A stretch of DNA of 64,000 nucleotides from positions 259,502 to 323,501 of the forward strand of contig NZ_LMDK01000017.1 in assembly GCF_001425055.1 (NCBI RefSeq), written 5' to 3'. The notes beneath the pieces were generated by a model that was given only the letters and a program-made list of their open reading frames with translations, was not told the origin of the DNA and did no database searches. This document shows positions 1 to 7,615 of this stretch, one piece after another. A program made the translations under genes and the position numbers. Each line of letters starts with the position of its first letter. Position 1 is the stretch's first letter. This DNA is from Pelomonas sp. Root1237. GTDB lineage: Bacteria > Pseudomonadota > Gammaproteobacteria > Burkholderiales > Burkholderiaceae_C.

Positions 1-560
1 TGCCCGCCAGCGGCGGCTTCTCGGCCACCGTCGCGCTGATGAGCCCCGTCGACGCCGGCGCCGCCATCGGCCGCAACGAGCCGCAGCTGCAAGCCCTGGC
101 CACCGCCAAGTTCAATGGCGGCAAGGCCTGGGTGGGCGTCAAGCACCAGAAGTTCGAAGGCACCGGCGGCGCTGCCAGCTTCACGATGAACGGCGCCGAG
201 GTCGGCGCCAGCGTCAGCCTCGGCGCGCTGGGCTTTGCGGCCAATCTGCAATCGGGCAAGGGCCTGGGCGTGCTGTCCGACGGCGACAGCGGCAACCGCA
301 AGCAGACCAACGTGCTGCTGCAAGCCACCTGGCAGGCCACGGCCAAGACCAAGCTCGGCCTGAACTGGGGCGAGAGCAAGCTGAAGGATGGCGTGGCGAG
401 CGACCTGCGCAGCAACACCAATGTGACGGCGGGGCTGTACTACGGGCTGACGAAGAGCGTGACGCTGGTGGGGGAGGTGAGCCGGACGACGTCGAAGCCG
501 GTGACCGGCAGCGACGCCAAGATGAGCGGCGTAGCACTGGGGGGGATCGTGTTCTTCTGA
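1..560 (+). CDS. Outer-membrane porin, C-terminal part (5' end outside window)
   Basis: The reading frame is open from the first bases of the window, so the N-terminus and signal peptide lie outside it. The visible ~185 residues show alternating amphipathic beta-strands with Gly/Tyr/Thr-rich turns and end in a C-terminal Phe (ALGGIVFF), the signature recognised by the BAM complex. The segments GLYYGLTKSVTLVGEVSRT and LGLNWGESK are typical of the Gram-negative trimeric porin family of Burkholderiales (OmpC-like general porins, usually 330-400 aa). Expected role: passive diffusion of small hydrophilic solutes across the outer membrane. A degenerate second copy of this 3' end lies about 5 kb downstream (5361-5651). 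Function is firm at family level; substrate preference cannot be read. Confidence 0.88.
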   Translation, partial: PASGGFSATVALMSPVDAGAAIGRNEPQLQALATAKFNGGKAWVGVKHQKFEGTGGAASFTMNGAEVGASVSLGALGFAANLQSGKGLGVLSDGDSGNRKQTNVLLQATWQATAKTKLGLNWGESKLKDGVASDLRSNTNVTAGLYYGLTKSVTLVGEVSRTTSKPVTGSDAKMSGVALGGIVFF

Positions 561-571
561 CCTATCGCACG

Positions 572-596
572 GCCCTCGCGGCGACGCGGCGAGGGC
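572..596 (+). terminator. Hairpin after the porin gene, likely terminator
   Basis: An 8-bp perfect GC-rich stem (GCCCTCGC / GCGAGGGC, loop 9 nt) begins 11 nt after the porin stop codon. Only a short T-containing run (GTTAAT) follows, so intrinsic termination may be weak. Confidence 0.45.
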
Positions 597-737
597 GTTA
601 ATCCTGGCAAATATCTGATTCGCGTTGCACGGCTGCGAAAGCAGTCCGCGCCGCCGCCGTGCGGGTCGCGCGGCGCAGACTCCTGGCAGGCCTGCCAGCG
701 CCGAGGCAAACTGAGGCCCGATTGACCCGGAGCTGAC

Positions 738-2879
738 TTGCAATCCAGGCGCCGCTCTTTTCATGCCGCGATGGCGGCACTCATCCAGGCGGCTTGCTGT
801 GCCGGCGCCTGGTCGCAGCCCGTAGCCATGCCACCGGTCACTGCGGCCGGCACCGAAGGCAACAAGTTGGAGGCCGTGAGAGTTGAAGCGGCCAGGCAGC
901 CCTATCGCAGCCTCTTCGTCACCGGTGCGATGAAGACCGACACGCCGATCCGCGACCTGGCGCAGAGCGTGCGCGTGCTGTCGGCCGACATGCTGGCGGA
1001 CGCGGGTGTGACCCAGTTGGCCGACGCGCTGGAGCTCGGCAGTGGCATCGCCAGGCAGAGCAATTTCGGCGGGCTGTGGGACAGCTACGCGATGCGCGGC
1101 TTCACGGGCGACCCGAATTTCGGTTCCGACTACATGGTCAATGGCTTCAACTACAGCCGCGGCTACAACGGGCTGCGCGATACCGCCGCCACCGCCATGA
1201 TCGAGCTGCTGAAGGGGCCGGCCTCGGCGCTCTACGGGCGCGGCGAGCCGGGCGGCACGGTCAACATCGTGACCAAGAAGCCGCTGTTCCAGCCCGGCCA
1301 TGCGCTGGAGGTCTCGGGCGGCAGCTTTGGCCGCCTGCGCAGCACGGCTGACCTGACCGGCCCGTTCAGCGAGCGCCTGGCCTACCGGCTCAACGCCGCC
1401 AGCGAGAAGGGCGACAGCTACCGCGACCATGTGCGCTCCGAGCGCCATATGGTGGCGGCGTCCCTGCTGTGGCGGGCCGGCGATGCCACCACCGTGTCCT
1501 ACGAGCTGGAGCACGCCAGGCAGCGCGCCAACTTCGACCGCGGCATCGTCGCGATCCGCGGTGAACTGGGCCGCCTGCCCCGCTCGCGCTTCCTGGGCGA
1601 GCCCGCTGACGGCCCGCACGCCACCGAGACGACAGGCCACCAGATCTTCATCCAGCACGACTTCAACGACGACTGGGCGATCCAGGCCGGCTTCAGCCAC
1701 CGCGACAGCTCGATCAACGGCATCTCGACCGAGGCGCGCTTCCTGCTGGCTGACGACCGCAGCCTGGTGCGCCAGCGCCGCAGCCGCGACAACTCGGCGC
1801 TGGACATGTCGGGCCGCTTCGAACTGCTGGGCAGGCTGCGTGTCGGCGGCTTGGTGCACCGGTTGCTGGTCGGCGCAGATGCCTACAGGTTCATCGACCA
1901 TCGCAAGCAGTACCGCGTTGCCGAAGCCTCCGTGATCGACATCTACGAGCCGGTCTATGGCCAGGTGGCCCCGCCCATGCCCCTGACCACCTGGACCCGC
2001 GAGGCGCAGCGCTCAAGGTCGGTCTACGGCCAGGATCAGATCGACCTGTCGCCGCAGTGGAAGATGCTGCTGGGCGTGCGCCACGACAGTTACGACCAAT
2101 CGCTCCTGAACCGCCGCAACGGCATCACGATCGCCCAGTCCCTCAGCGCCACCACGCCGCGCGTCGGCCTGGTCTACCAGCCGAGCAAGACGCTGTCGCT
2201 GTACGCCTCGGCGTCCAGGAGCTTTCGCCCCAACAGCGGCGTCAGCCGCGCGTTCCAGTCCTTCCCCGCTGAAGCGGGCAGGGCCGGCGAGCTGGGGATC
2301 AAGTTCGACACCGCGGACGGCAAGACCAGCAGCACGCTGGCGATCTACAGGATCGCGAAGAACAATGTGCTGACCCCCGACCCGCTGGACCCGAACAACT
2401 TCTCGGTGGCTGCCGGCGAGGTGCGCAGCCGGGGCCTGGAGTTCGACATCTCGGGCGAAGTCCTGCCCGGGCTGCGTCTGACGGCTGCCTACGCCTGGAC
2501 CGATGCCCAGGTGACCCGCGACAGCAATGCCTTCCTGGTCGGCCGGCGCCTGGCCAACGTACCGCGCCAGAGCGCCAATCTGATGCTGGTGCAGGCCTTC
2601 CTGCTGGGAGCCAATAGCGCGACGTTGGGCGCGGGCATCAACCATGTGGGCGAACGCGAGGGGGCCGTGGCGCCGCTGGTGGCAGCCGACAACTTCAAGC
2701 TGCCGGGCTACACCACGCTCAAGCTGATCGGCTCGCTGCAACTGGGCAAGCAGTGGCGCGCGTCCGTCGATATCGACAACCTGCTCGACCGGCTGTACTA
2801 CAGCAGTTCATATATGCAGGCCTGGGTCTTGCCCGGCGGGGGGCGAAGTTACATGCTCTCGGCGCGTTATCAATTCTGA
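738..2879 (+). CDS. TonB-dependent siderophore receptor
   Basis: Predicted 713-aa outer-membrane receptor. The N-terminus carries a signal peptide ending near AWSQP. Residues ~50-170 form the plug (IRDLAQSVRVLSADML, then ELLKGPASALYGRGEPGG and TVNIVTKKP), which is highly characteristic of ferric-siderophore receptors such as FhuA/FpvA. The barrel ends in the expected aromatic C-terminus (LSARYQF), with a DNLLDRLYY motif just before it. Energy would come from TonB-ExbBD across the periplasm. The frame opens at a TTG at 738; an ATG eleven codons in (771) would shorten the signal peptide too much, so TTG is favoured. No extra N-terminal signalling domain is present, so direct FecA-like sigma-factor signalling is unlikely. 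The specific siderophore is unknown. Confidence 0.88.
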   Translation: MQSRRRSFHAAMAALIQAACCAGAWSQPVAMPPVTAAGTEGNKLEAVRVEAARQPYRSLFVTGAMKTDTPIRDLAQSVRVLSADMLADAGVTQLADALELGSGIARQSNFGGLWDSYAMRGFTGDPNFGSDYMVNGFNYSRGYNGLRDTAATAMIELLKGPASALYGRGEPGGTVNIVTKKPLFQPGHALEVSGGSFGRLRSTADLTGPFSERLAYRLNAASEKGDSYRDHVRSERHMVAASLLWRAGDATTVSYELEHARQRANFDRGIVAIRGELGRLPRSRFLGEPADGPHATETTGHQIFIQHDFNDDWAIQAGFSHRDSSINGISTEARFLLADDRSLVRQRRSRDNSALDMSGRFELLGRLRVGGLVHRLLVGADAYRFIDHRKQYRVAEASVIDIYEPVYGQVAPPMPLTTWTREAQRSRSVYGQDQIDLSPQWKMLLGVRHDSYDQSLLNRRNGITIAQSLSATTPRVGLVYQPSKTLSLYASASRSFRPNSGVSRAFQSFPAEAGRAGELGIKFDTADGKTSSTLAIYRIAKNNVLTPDPLDPNNFSVAAGEVRSRGLEFDISGEVLPGLRLTAAYAWTDAQVTRDSNAFLVGRRLANVPRQSANLMLVQAFLLGANSATLGAGINHVGEREGAVAPLVAADNFKLPGYTTLKLIGSLQLGKQWRASVDIDNLLDRLYYSSSYMQAWVLPGGGRSYMLSARYQF

Positions 2880-2901
2880 GCTCGCGGCACAGCTGCGTCA
2901 C

Positions 2902-3672
2902 TCACTCAGTATATTTTTTGAGTATGGCCTGAAAGGCGCCGGAGCTTTTCAGCTTATCGAGCGCCGCCTGCCAGCGAGCGATTTCCGCATCGGAAATGTC
3001 CTTGCTGCAGGCAATGTATATGGGAGAGGTGATCAGTTTGACGGGCGTTTGAACGACCGCATCCAACGAATAGTTCATTTGCTTCAATAGATGGATGACG
3101 CCCAACGGTGAATCGCTGACGGCCAAATCGCATCTGCCGAATATCAACATCCTGTAAACGGCTTTGCCGTCGGATGCGCCTGCCTCGAGGTTGGTGAAGC
3201 CTGCTGCCTGCATCCTGGAAGTCGTCAGGCCACCGCGCCGGGAGCAGATCGAGCGAACCTTCTTGGTGTCCTCGAGTGTCGAGACTTCAAGAGGATTGCC
3301 TTTGCGCTTGTAGAAATAAATGGAACTGTCGCCCAGCGGGCCAATCCATTTGTATTTGGTCTCGCGTTCCGGGGTTCGCAACATCGTGATCAGCATCGTT
3401 CTTTGATTGCCTTCCAGCGATGCTTTGGCGCGCATGCTGGGCATCAGCTGAATATCGATATCTGCGTTGAGCGCCTGGGCAATCGCCCGGACGACTTCCA
3501 CCGAAAACCCTGTCAGTGCGCCATCTTCACTGTAGTTATATGGGGCCCACTCCTCCGTGACGATGCTCAGCCTCCGATCCGCCGCCCAGCAAGAACCGGC
3601 CAGAGCGCAGGAAACGGCGAACGCGATCATGCACCCAGCCTTTCCGGCGTTCGAAGCACAGTTCACAGCCAT
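2902..3672 (-). CDS. Periplasmic solute-binding protein, family 3
   Basis: Predicted 256-aa exported protein. The start at 3672 is preceded by AAGGG seven bases upstream, better supported than an in-frame ATG 18 codons further up. A signal peptide (IAFAVSCALAGSCWAA) precedes a bacterial extracellular solute-binding family-3 fold, with the typical opening LSIVTEEWAPYNYSEDG, the segment GFSVEVVRAIAQAL, and a late block CDLAVSDSPLG. Such proteins usually deliver amino acids to an ABC importer, but no permease or ATPase gene is adjacent. Orphan members of this type are also found as stand-alone ligand sensors or exported proteins of unknown role. Base composition is visibly less GC-rich than in neighbouring genes, which may indicate separate ancestry. 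It converges on the TonB receptor with only a 22-bp gap. Confidence 0.75.
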   Translation of the reverse strand: MAVNCASNAGKAGCMIAFAVSCALAGSCWAADRRLSIVTEEWAPYNYSEDGALTGFSVEVVRAIAQALNADIDIQLMPSMRAKASLEGNQRTMLITMLRTPERETKYKWIGPLGDSSIYFYKRKGNPLEVSTLEDTKKVRSICSRRGGLTTSRMQAAGFTNLEAGASDGKAVYRMLIFGRCDLAVSDSPLGVIHLLKQMNYSLDAVVQTPVKLITSPIYIACSKDISDAEIARWQAALDKLKSSGAFQAILKKYTE

Positions 3673-3990
3673 ATTCGAGCCCTTGTATTCCTTGACGGTT
3701 GGCGGCTCAAGTCCCAACTGCAACACTTGGCGGTCAATGAGGCAGTGAGGGCAGGGACTGTTGCAAGGCTTGCATGATCACCCGAAAGCGCCAGTTCCAG
3801 CGAGCCCGCGGCTGAACGCGCTGCTCGGGCCGCAGATGGTGCTGCACACCCAGCTCTGACGGCCCGCGTCGCGAGCTGACGGAAGAAGCGAGCGCTTTCA
3901 GTGTGCGCGCGGTCGCGAGCGGCATTGCCGCCTACAAGGCCCGAGCTGACAGCAACCTAGATTTGCGCGTAGCCACTTTGAAGACCATCC
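3673..3990. other. Intergenic region, no gene recognised
   Basis: This 318-bp stretch separates the divergent solute-binding protein and DJ-1 family genes and should contain both promoters. The short open frames inside it have no recognisable motif, and I see no convincing -35/-10 pair, hairpin or repeat. Confidence 0.4.
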
Positions 3991-4656
3991 ATGCGCGCCC
4001 TTTTCGTCACCACCAGTGCCACACAACTCTCGCCTGAACATCAGACCGGCCTGTGGCTGGAGGAGTTCGCCGTGCCCTACCTGGCTGCCATCGAGGCCGG
4101 CATCGCCGTCACGGTCGCATCGCCCCGGGGCGGCCCCGTGCCGCTGGACCCCAAGACGGAACCGAGCGACAAGCAGCGCAAGGAATGGGCCATGCCGCTG
4201 GAAGCGCTGGGGCACAGCGTCACGCTGGCGTCCGTGCAGGGCGAGACCTTCGACGCCGTGTTCATCCCCGGCGGCCACGGCCCGATGATGGACCTGGCCA
4301 AGGACGCCACCTTGCACACGCTGGTAGCGCGGCACGACGCGGCCGGCAAGGTGATTGCGGCCGTCTGCCACGGCCCGGCCGCGCTGGTGCACGCAAGGCG
4401 CGCCGACGGCCAGCCTTTCTTCCAGGGCCGCCGCGCCACCGGCTTCACCAATGCGGAAGAATTCCTGGCGCGGTTGAAGGCCGTCGTCCCCTTCCTGCTG
4501 GAAGACGAGATGAAGGCCAGCGGTGCTGATTTCCATTCCGCGCTGCTGCCCCTGCTGAGCCACGTGGAACAGGACGGCAATCTGATCACCGGCCAGAACC
4601 CGAATTCGAGCGAAGCCGTGGCGAAGGCCTTGGTCGCGGCGCTCTCGGGCTGCTGA
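3991..4656 (+). CDS. DJ-1/PfpI family protein (type 1 glutamine amidotransferase-like)
   Basis: Predicted 221-aa cytoplasmic protein of the DJ-1/ThiJ/PfpI superfamily. The nucleophile elbow AVCHGPAAL places the reactive cysteine at about residue 126, followed by the usual His. GLWLEEFAVPYLAA near residue 20-33 supplies the conserved acidic residue, and FIPGGHGPMMDL is the oxyanion-side loop. Length and layout match the Hsp31/YajL-like class annotated as type 1 glutamine amidotransferase domain proteins. Members act as glyoxalase III, as chaperones or in protein/nucleotide deglycation, usually under carbonyl or oxidative stress. No clear Shine-Dalgarno sequence precedes the ATG. The exact reaction cannot be assigned from sequence. 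Confidence 0.85.
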   Translation: MRALFVTTSATQLSPEHQTGLWLEEFAVPYLAAIEAGIAVTVASPRGGPVPLDPKTEPSDKQRKEWAMPLEALGHSVTLASVQGETFDAVFIPGGHGPMMDLAKDATLHTLVARHDAAGKVIAAVCHGPAALVHARRADGQPFFQGRRATGFTNAEEFLARLKAVVPFLLEDEMKASGADFHSALLPLLSHVEQDGNLITGQNPNSSEAVAKALVAALSGC

Positions 4657-4733
4657 CCTTTGCATCGACGCCTTGAACGGCGGCGTTGCCGCCTCCATGA
4701 CCCGGCAACGCCGCTTGCGGCCGAGCCAGCGGC

Positions 4734-5294
4734 TCAGCGCTTGCTCGGCCAGGGCAGCATGGCTGCCAGCACACCGTCGCGGCGCAGGAAGTGGTGATAC
4801 AGCGCGGCCAGCGCGTGCAGGCCGGCCAGCCACATCAGCACGTCGCCGAGCAGGCCGTGCACGTCGCCCCAGTCCGCCGCCTCGCCCAGGCGCGAGCCGG
4901 CGACCCAGGGAAACTCATCCACCCGCACGCCGCCCAGCAGCGTCAGCGGATGGTGCTCGCTGCCCAGGGCCAGCAAAGCCGTGGCCGGCAAGGCCAGCAT
5001 CAAGGCCCACAGCACGACGTGCACCAGCTTTGAGAGCCCATGCATCCACGTCGCCATCTCGAAGCGCGGCTTGCCCGGCCGCAGCGCCACCCACAGCAGG
5101 CGCAGCAGCGTCAGCGCCAGCACCAGCAGGCCCAGGGACTCATGCCAGACGATGTCCAGCCGCGTGGCCGGGTCGATGCCCTTGCGCATCATCCGCCCGA
5201 AGCCGCCCGGCCCCAGGATGAAGGCCACGGTCACGGCGATGGCCGTCAGCCAGTGCAGGGCGCGGCTGAGGGGGTCGTAGCGGGGGGTGGGCAT
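4734..5294 (-). CDS. Cytochrome b561 family membrane protein
   Basis: Predicted 186-aa integral membrane protein with four hydrophobic helices. Conserved histidines sit where the bacterial cytochrome b561/CybB family holds two b hemes: H14 (ALHWLTA), H51 (VWHESLG), H146 (DVHGLLG) and H160 (AGLHALAALYHHF). The first residues (YDPLSRALHWL) are typical of this family. Likely role: transmembrane electron transfer between the quinone pool and periplasmic partners; some paralogues oxidise superoxide. The ATG at 5294 is chosen because the frame upstream of it is low-complexity sequence that runs over a porin pseudogene on the other strand. No operon partner is visible. Confidence 0.85.
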   Translation of the reverse strand: MPTPRYDPLSRALHWLTAIAVTVAFILGPGGFGRMMRKGIDPATRLDIVWHESLGLLVLALTLLRLLWVALRPGKPRFEMATWMHGLSKLVHVVLWALMLALPATALLALGSEHHPLTLLGGVRVDEFPWVAGSRLGEAADWGDVHGLLGDVLMWLAGLHALAALYHHFLRRDGVLAAMLPWPSKR

Positions 5295-5360
5295 GGGGAT
5301 GGTGCGGCCAGAACTGTTGTAGCGATTGTGGTGGGCTCGGATTGACGGGGAGTTGACATA

Positions 5361-5651
5361 CGGCAAGGTGTTGACCGGCGGCGACGCGGCAAACGCAAAC
5401 GGCGAATGGTGCGGCTGCAGGTCGGCTGGCGGGCCACGGCCAAGCTCCGGCTGAACCGGGGCGAGAGCAAGCTGAAGGATGGCGCGGCGGCCGATCTGCG
5501 CAGCAACACCAACGTGACGGTCGGTCTGTACTACGGGCTGACCAAGAGCGTGACGCGGGTGGGGGAGGTGAGCCGCACCACTTCCAAGCGGGTCACGGGC
5601 AGCGAGGCCAGGATGAACGGCTTCGCGTTTGGCGGGATCGTGTTCTTCTGA
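5361..5651 (+). pseudogene. Porin 3'-end fragment, frameshifted duplicate
   Basis: The last ~80 codons match the C-terminus of the porin at the left edge almost residue for residue: GESKLKDG, DLRSNTNVT, GLYYGLTKSVT, VGEVSRTTSK and the terminal GGIVFF. DNA similarity continues upstream to about 5361, but a one-base deletion near 5388 shifts the frame, and everything upstream (signal peptide and most of the barrel) is missing. It abuts the start of the cytochrome b561 gene. It is therefore a relic of a duplicated or recombined porin gene and not a functional protein. It could still serve as a recombination donor for the intact porin. Confidence 0.85.
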
Positions 5652-5730
5652 GGACAGGGGCGCCGTCGCGTCGATGCCGCGGCTCAAACCGACGCCCGAT
5701 GCGGCGGCTGCGTTCAGGGGCGCGGACTTT

Positions 5731-5750
5731 GGATTTAAGACCTGACCCCG
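5731..5750 (+). repeat. 20-bp dispersed repeat, copy 1
   Basis: Sequence GGATTTAAGACCTGACCCCG. It is one of three direct copies (5731, 5781, 6041) and one inverted copy (7585-7604) in a 1.9-kb stretch, separated by tandem-like CCCGAATCCCG and GTGACCCCGAA units. Confidence 0.8.
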
Positions 5751-5780
5751 AATCCCGTGACCCCGAATCCCGAATCCCGG

Positions 5781-5800
5781 AGATTTAAGACTTGACCCCG
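5781..5800 (+). repeat. 20-bp dispersed repeat, copy 2
   Basis: AGATTTAAGACTTGACCCCG, two differences from copy 1 and same orientation. The TonB-receptor 3' fragment begins directly at its right edge, so the repeat marks a breakpoint. Confidence 0.8.
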
Positions 5801-5997
5801 GGCCCGCGCTGGCCGCCCACGTCGGCTACCAGCTCAGCCTCGGCCCCTGGGACCTCGGCGCCATGCTGCGCGTGGACAACCTGGCGGACTGCCGCTACGC
5901 GGGCTCGGTCATCGTCAACGATGGGAATGGGCGCTTCTTCGAACCGGCGCCCGGGCGGACTTGGCTGGCGAGTGCGAACGCGAGTTATCGCTTCTGA
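5801..5997 (+). pseudogene. TonB-dependent receptor 3'-end fragment
   Basis: The frame ending at TGA 5995-5997 reads VGYQLSLGPWDLGAMLRVDN, then YAGSVIVND, GRFFEPAPGR and a terminal ANASYRF. This is the last two or three beta-strands of a TonB-dependent receptor, including the typical RVDNL motif and C-terminal Phe. Only about 65 codons remain, with no start codon or plug domain. The left boundary coincides with a copy of the 20-bp repeat. The fragment is not derived from the 3' end of either intact receptor in this window (their final strands differ), so it is debris of a third receptor. Confidence 0.75.
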
Positions 5998-6040
5998 GCA
6001 GCAGACCAACTTGCTGCTTCAACGCTGGGGCCGGGCCTAC

Positions 6041-6060
6041 AGATTTGAGACCTGACCCCG
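6041..6060 (+). repeat. 20-bp dispersed repeat, copy 3 (left inverted repeat of a cassette)
   Basis: AGATTTGAGACCTGACCCCG. It is matched at 19 of 20 positions by an inverted copy at 7585-7604; the pair brackets a single gene (6135-7526). A degenerate series of CCGAACCTCC units follows it to about 6095. Confidence 0.8.
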
Positions 6061-6134
6061 AACCTCCGAACCTCCCGTGACCCCGAACCTCCCGCTGTAC
6101 AGGCGGGTGCGCTGACTGATGTCAGCGCTGCAGC

Positions 6135-7526
6135 TCAATGCGGTCCAGCAGTTTGAGCTTCAATCTTGACCGCAGGCCAAGGAACCGTGATCCGCACCTC
6201 GCATGACTTTCGCCAGTCGTCAATGTTGGTCCGGCCCCATATCGAGACAGCGCGCTGGTCTGACGTCATTGCGTCGATATATAGGTTCTTCGCGCCAATC
6301 GCGACGCTTTCTGGAACGGAGCACCGAGTCGCAAGTTCAGGCGAGCGCACCAAACTAACCGCCATGCCCCACTGAACGTCTCGTTCTAGGTCGAAGCCCT
6401 GAACCCATACCGAGTACGGGGCGTTCCAAGTCATGCTCGCGGTGAGAAGCAGTCCTTGTTCTGCGAACAGGTGGGTTTGCCTATCGGCCAAGGCCTCGCG
6501 CAATTCGTGGGTCTGTGGAAAAAAGATGAGCCGCGAGCGAGAGACATGCTGAGGTCGCAGCGTGGAGATACCTTCCTGATAGACATCACGCCAGTCCCGC
6601 TCGAGGTCACGGTTAACGTGCGTTTGCACTTCCAGGGGCTCAATCGTTCCAACGACGGGATACGGAGGTAAGCGGGCATCAAAGGTTATGCGGCGACCAC
6701 GGTCCAGGACCAAAGGACGCCCGTCATTGCCCGTCACGCGCAAAGTTGGGTGCAGCTTGCGAATCAAGTCGACAAAGCTGGACGACTGAGCGTCCCTTCT
6801 GTAGTCCGCGTAGACCTGCAACGGTTGTCCTGCCGTCTGGTATTGCCAGAACGGGACGGATACCAGAACTTCGTCGCTGCCGCTACGCCGCAGCACCCAA
6901 CGAAGCTCCCGGCGGGACGCTCGGTCGGTATCCACGGACAGTCTCAGTTCGCTCGCGAGCTCTGAAACGAATCCGAACTTCAAGCAGCTGCTGGGTTGCA
7001 CCTGCATATCGTGGATCTTGTGCCACAGGTCACCGTATCGCCGCAACGCCACACACCCCGGGTCGCCGGACTGCGTCAGCTCGAGACGAATGAACGGTCG
7101 TTCAGCGCTAATTTGGGCCAATAAGGGGCGAGGATCTTCAAGCTCTTCGAAAAGCCACTTTGATCCGACGACATCCAACTCCACCCACGGCAGTTTGGCC
7201 TCGATCAACAGGCCATAGACGGCGTGGCGAATGTTGATTGGTCCGGTGTAGAGGCCATTGGTTTCGAAACTCCTGTCCAGCTCTTTCAACTGCTGTCGCG
7301 CCTGCTCGTCCGCCTTCTTCATCGAATCTTGATCTGAGCCAAACAGCAAACGGTGCAGCAGCCCGAAGGGGGCGGCGACGACGACAGCTGGCCACAGCAA
7401 ACTCTCCAGGCCAGTGAGCCCCACAGGTTCAGCCCTGGCAACCGTGCCCACGACCAGACAGGAAGCGATTGCTGTGTTCATACAGCGCCGCCTCCACGCG
7501 GCCCCTGTGTTCTTGGCGTTTGGCAT
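6135..7526 (-). CDS. Unrecognised exported protein
   Basis: Predicted 463 aa. I do not recognise a family. The start at 7526 gives a positively charged N-terminus (AWRRRC), a hydrophobic stretch and a plausible signal-peptidase site after VARA. A second hydrophobic segment (LLWPAVVVAAPFGLLHRLL, residues ~42-60) could be a membrane anchor. A charged helical region follows, then ~350 residues of mixed beta character with no repeats or catalytic motif that I can name. Two short blocks stand out: WVLRRSGSDEVLVSVPFWQY and IGAKNLYIDAM. Codon use is less GC-biased than in neighbouring genes, and the gene is isolated between inverted copies of a 20-bp repeat, both consistent with acquisition as a cassette. 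Confidence 0.6.
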   Translation of the reverse strand: MPNAKNTGAAWRRRCMNTAIASCLVVGTVARAEPVGLTGLESLLWPAVVVAAPFGLLHRLLFGSDQDSMKKADEQARQQLKELDRSFETNGLYTGPINIRHAVYGLLIEAKLPWVELDVVGSKWLFEELEDPRPLLAQISAERPFIRLELTQSGDPGCVALRRYGDLWHKIHDMQVQPSSCLKFGFVSELASELRLSVDTDRASRRELRWVLRRSGSDEVLVSVPFWQYQTAGQPLQVYADYRRDAQSSSFVDLIRKLHPTLRVTGNDGRPLVLDRGRRITFDARLPPYPVVGTIEPLEVQTHVNRDLERDWRDVYQEGISTLRPQHVSRSRLIFFPQTHELREALADRQTHLFAEQGLLLTASMTWNAPYSVWVQGFDLERDVQWGMAVSLVRSPELATRCSVPESVAIGAKNLYIDAMTSDQRAVSIWGRTNIDDWRKSCEVRITVPWPAVKIEAQTAGPH

Positions 7527-7584
7527 CGTTCGAAAGCGGCGTTCGAGCAACGGAGTCCGTAAAACTGGATTCTGTACTGCGGTC

Positions 7585-7604
7585 CGGGATCAGGTCTCAA
7601 ATCT
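7585..7604 (-). repeat. 20-bp dispersed repeat, inverted copy (right end of cassette)
   Basis: On the minus strand this reads AGATTTGAGACCTGATCCCG, one mismatch from the copy at 6041-6060. It lies only 12 bp before the start codon of the methyltransferase gene, so it probably sits in that gene's promoter or leader. Confidence 0.8.
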
Positions 7605-7615
7605 ACAGTCCCAGC

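Noticed and set aside
600-737. Fur box upstream of the siderophore receptor
   Set aside because: The AT-rich segment around 605-625 does not match the GATAATGATAATCATTATC consensus well enough to report, although iron regulation is expected.
3734-3925. Small open frames in the gap before the DJ-1 gene
   Set aside because: No ribosome-binding site, motif or codon bias supporting translation.
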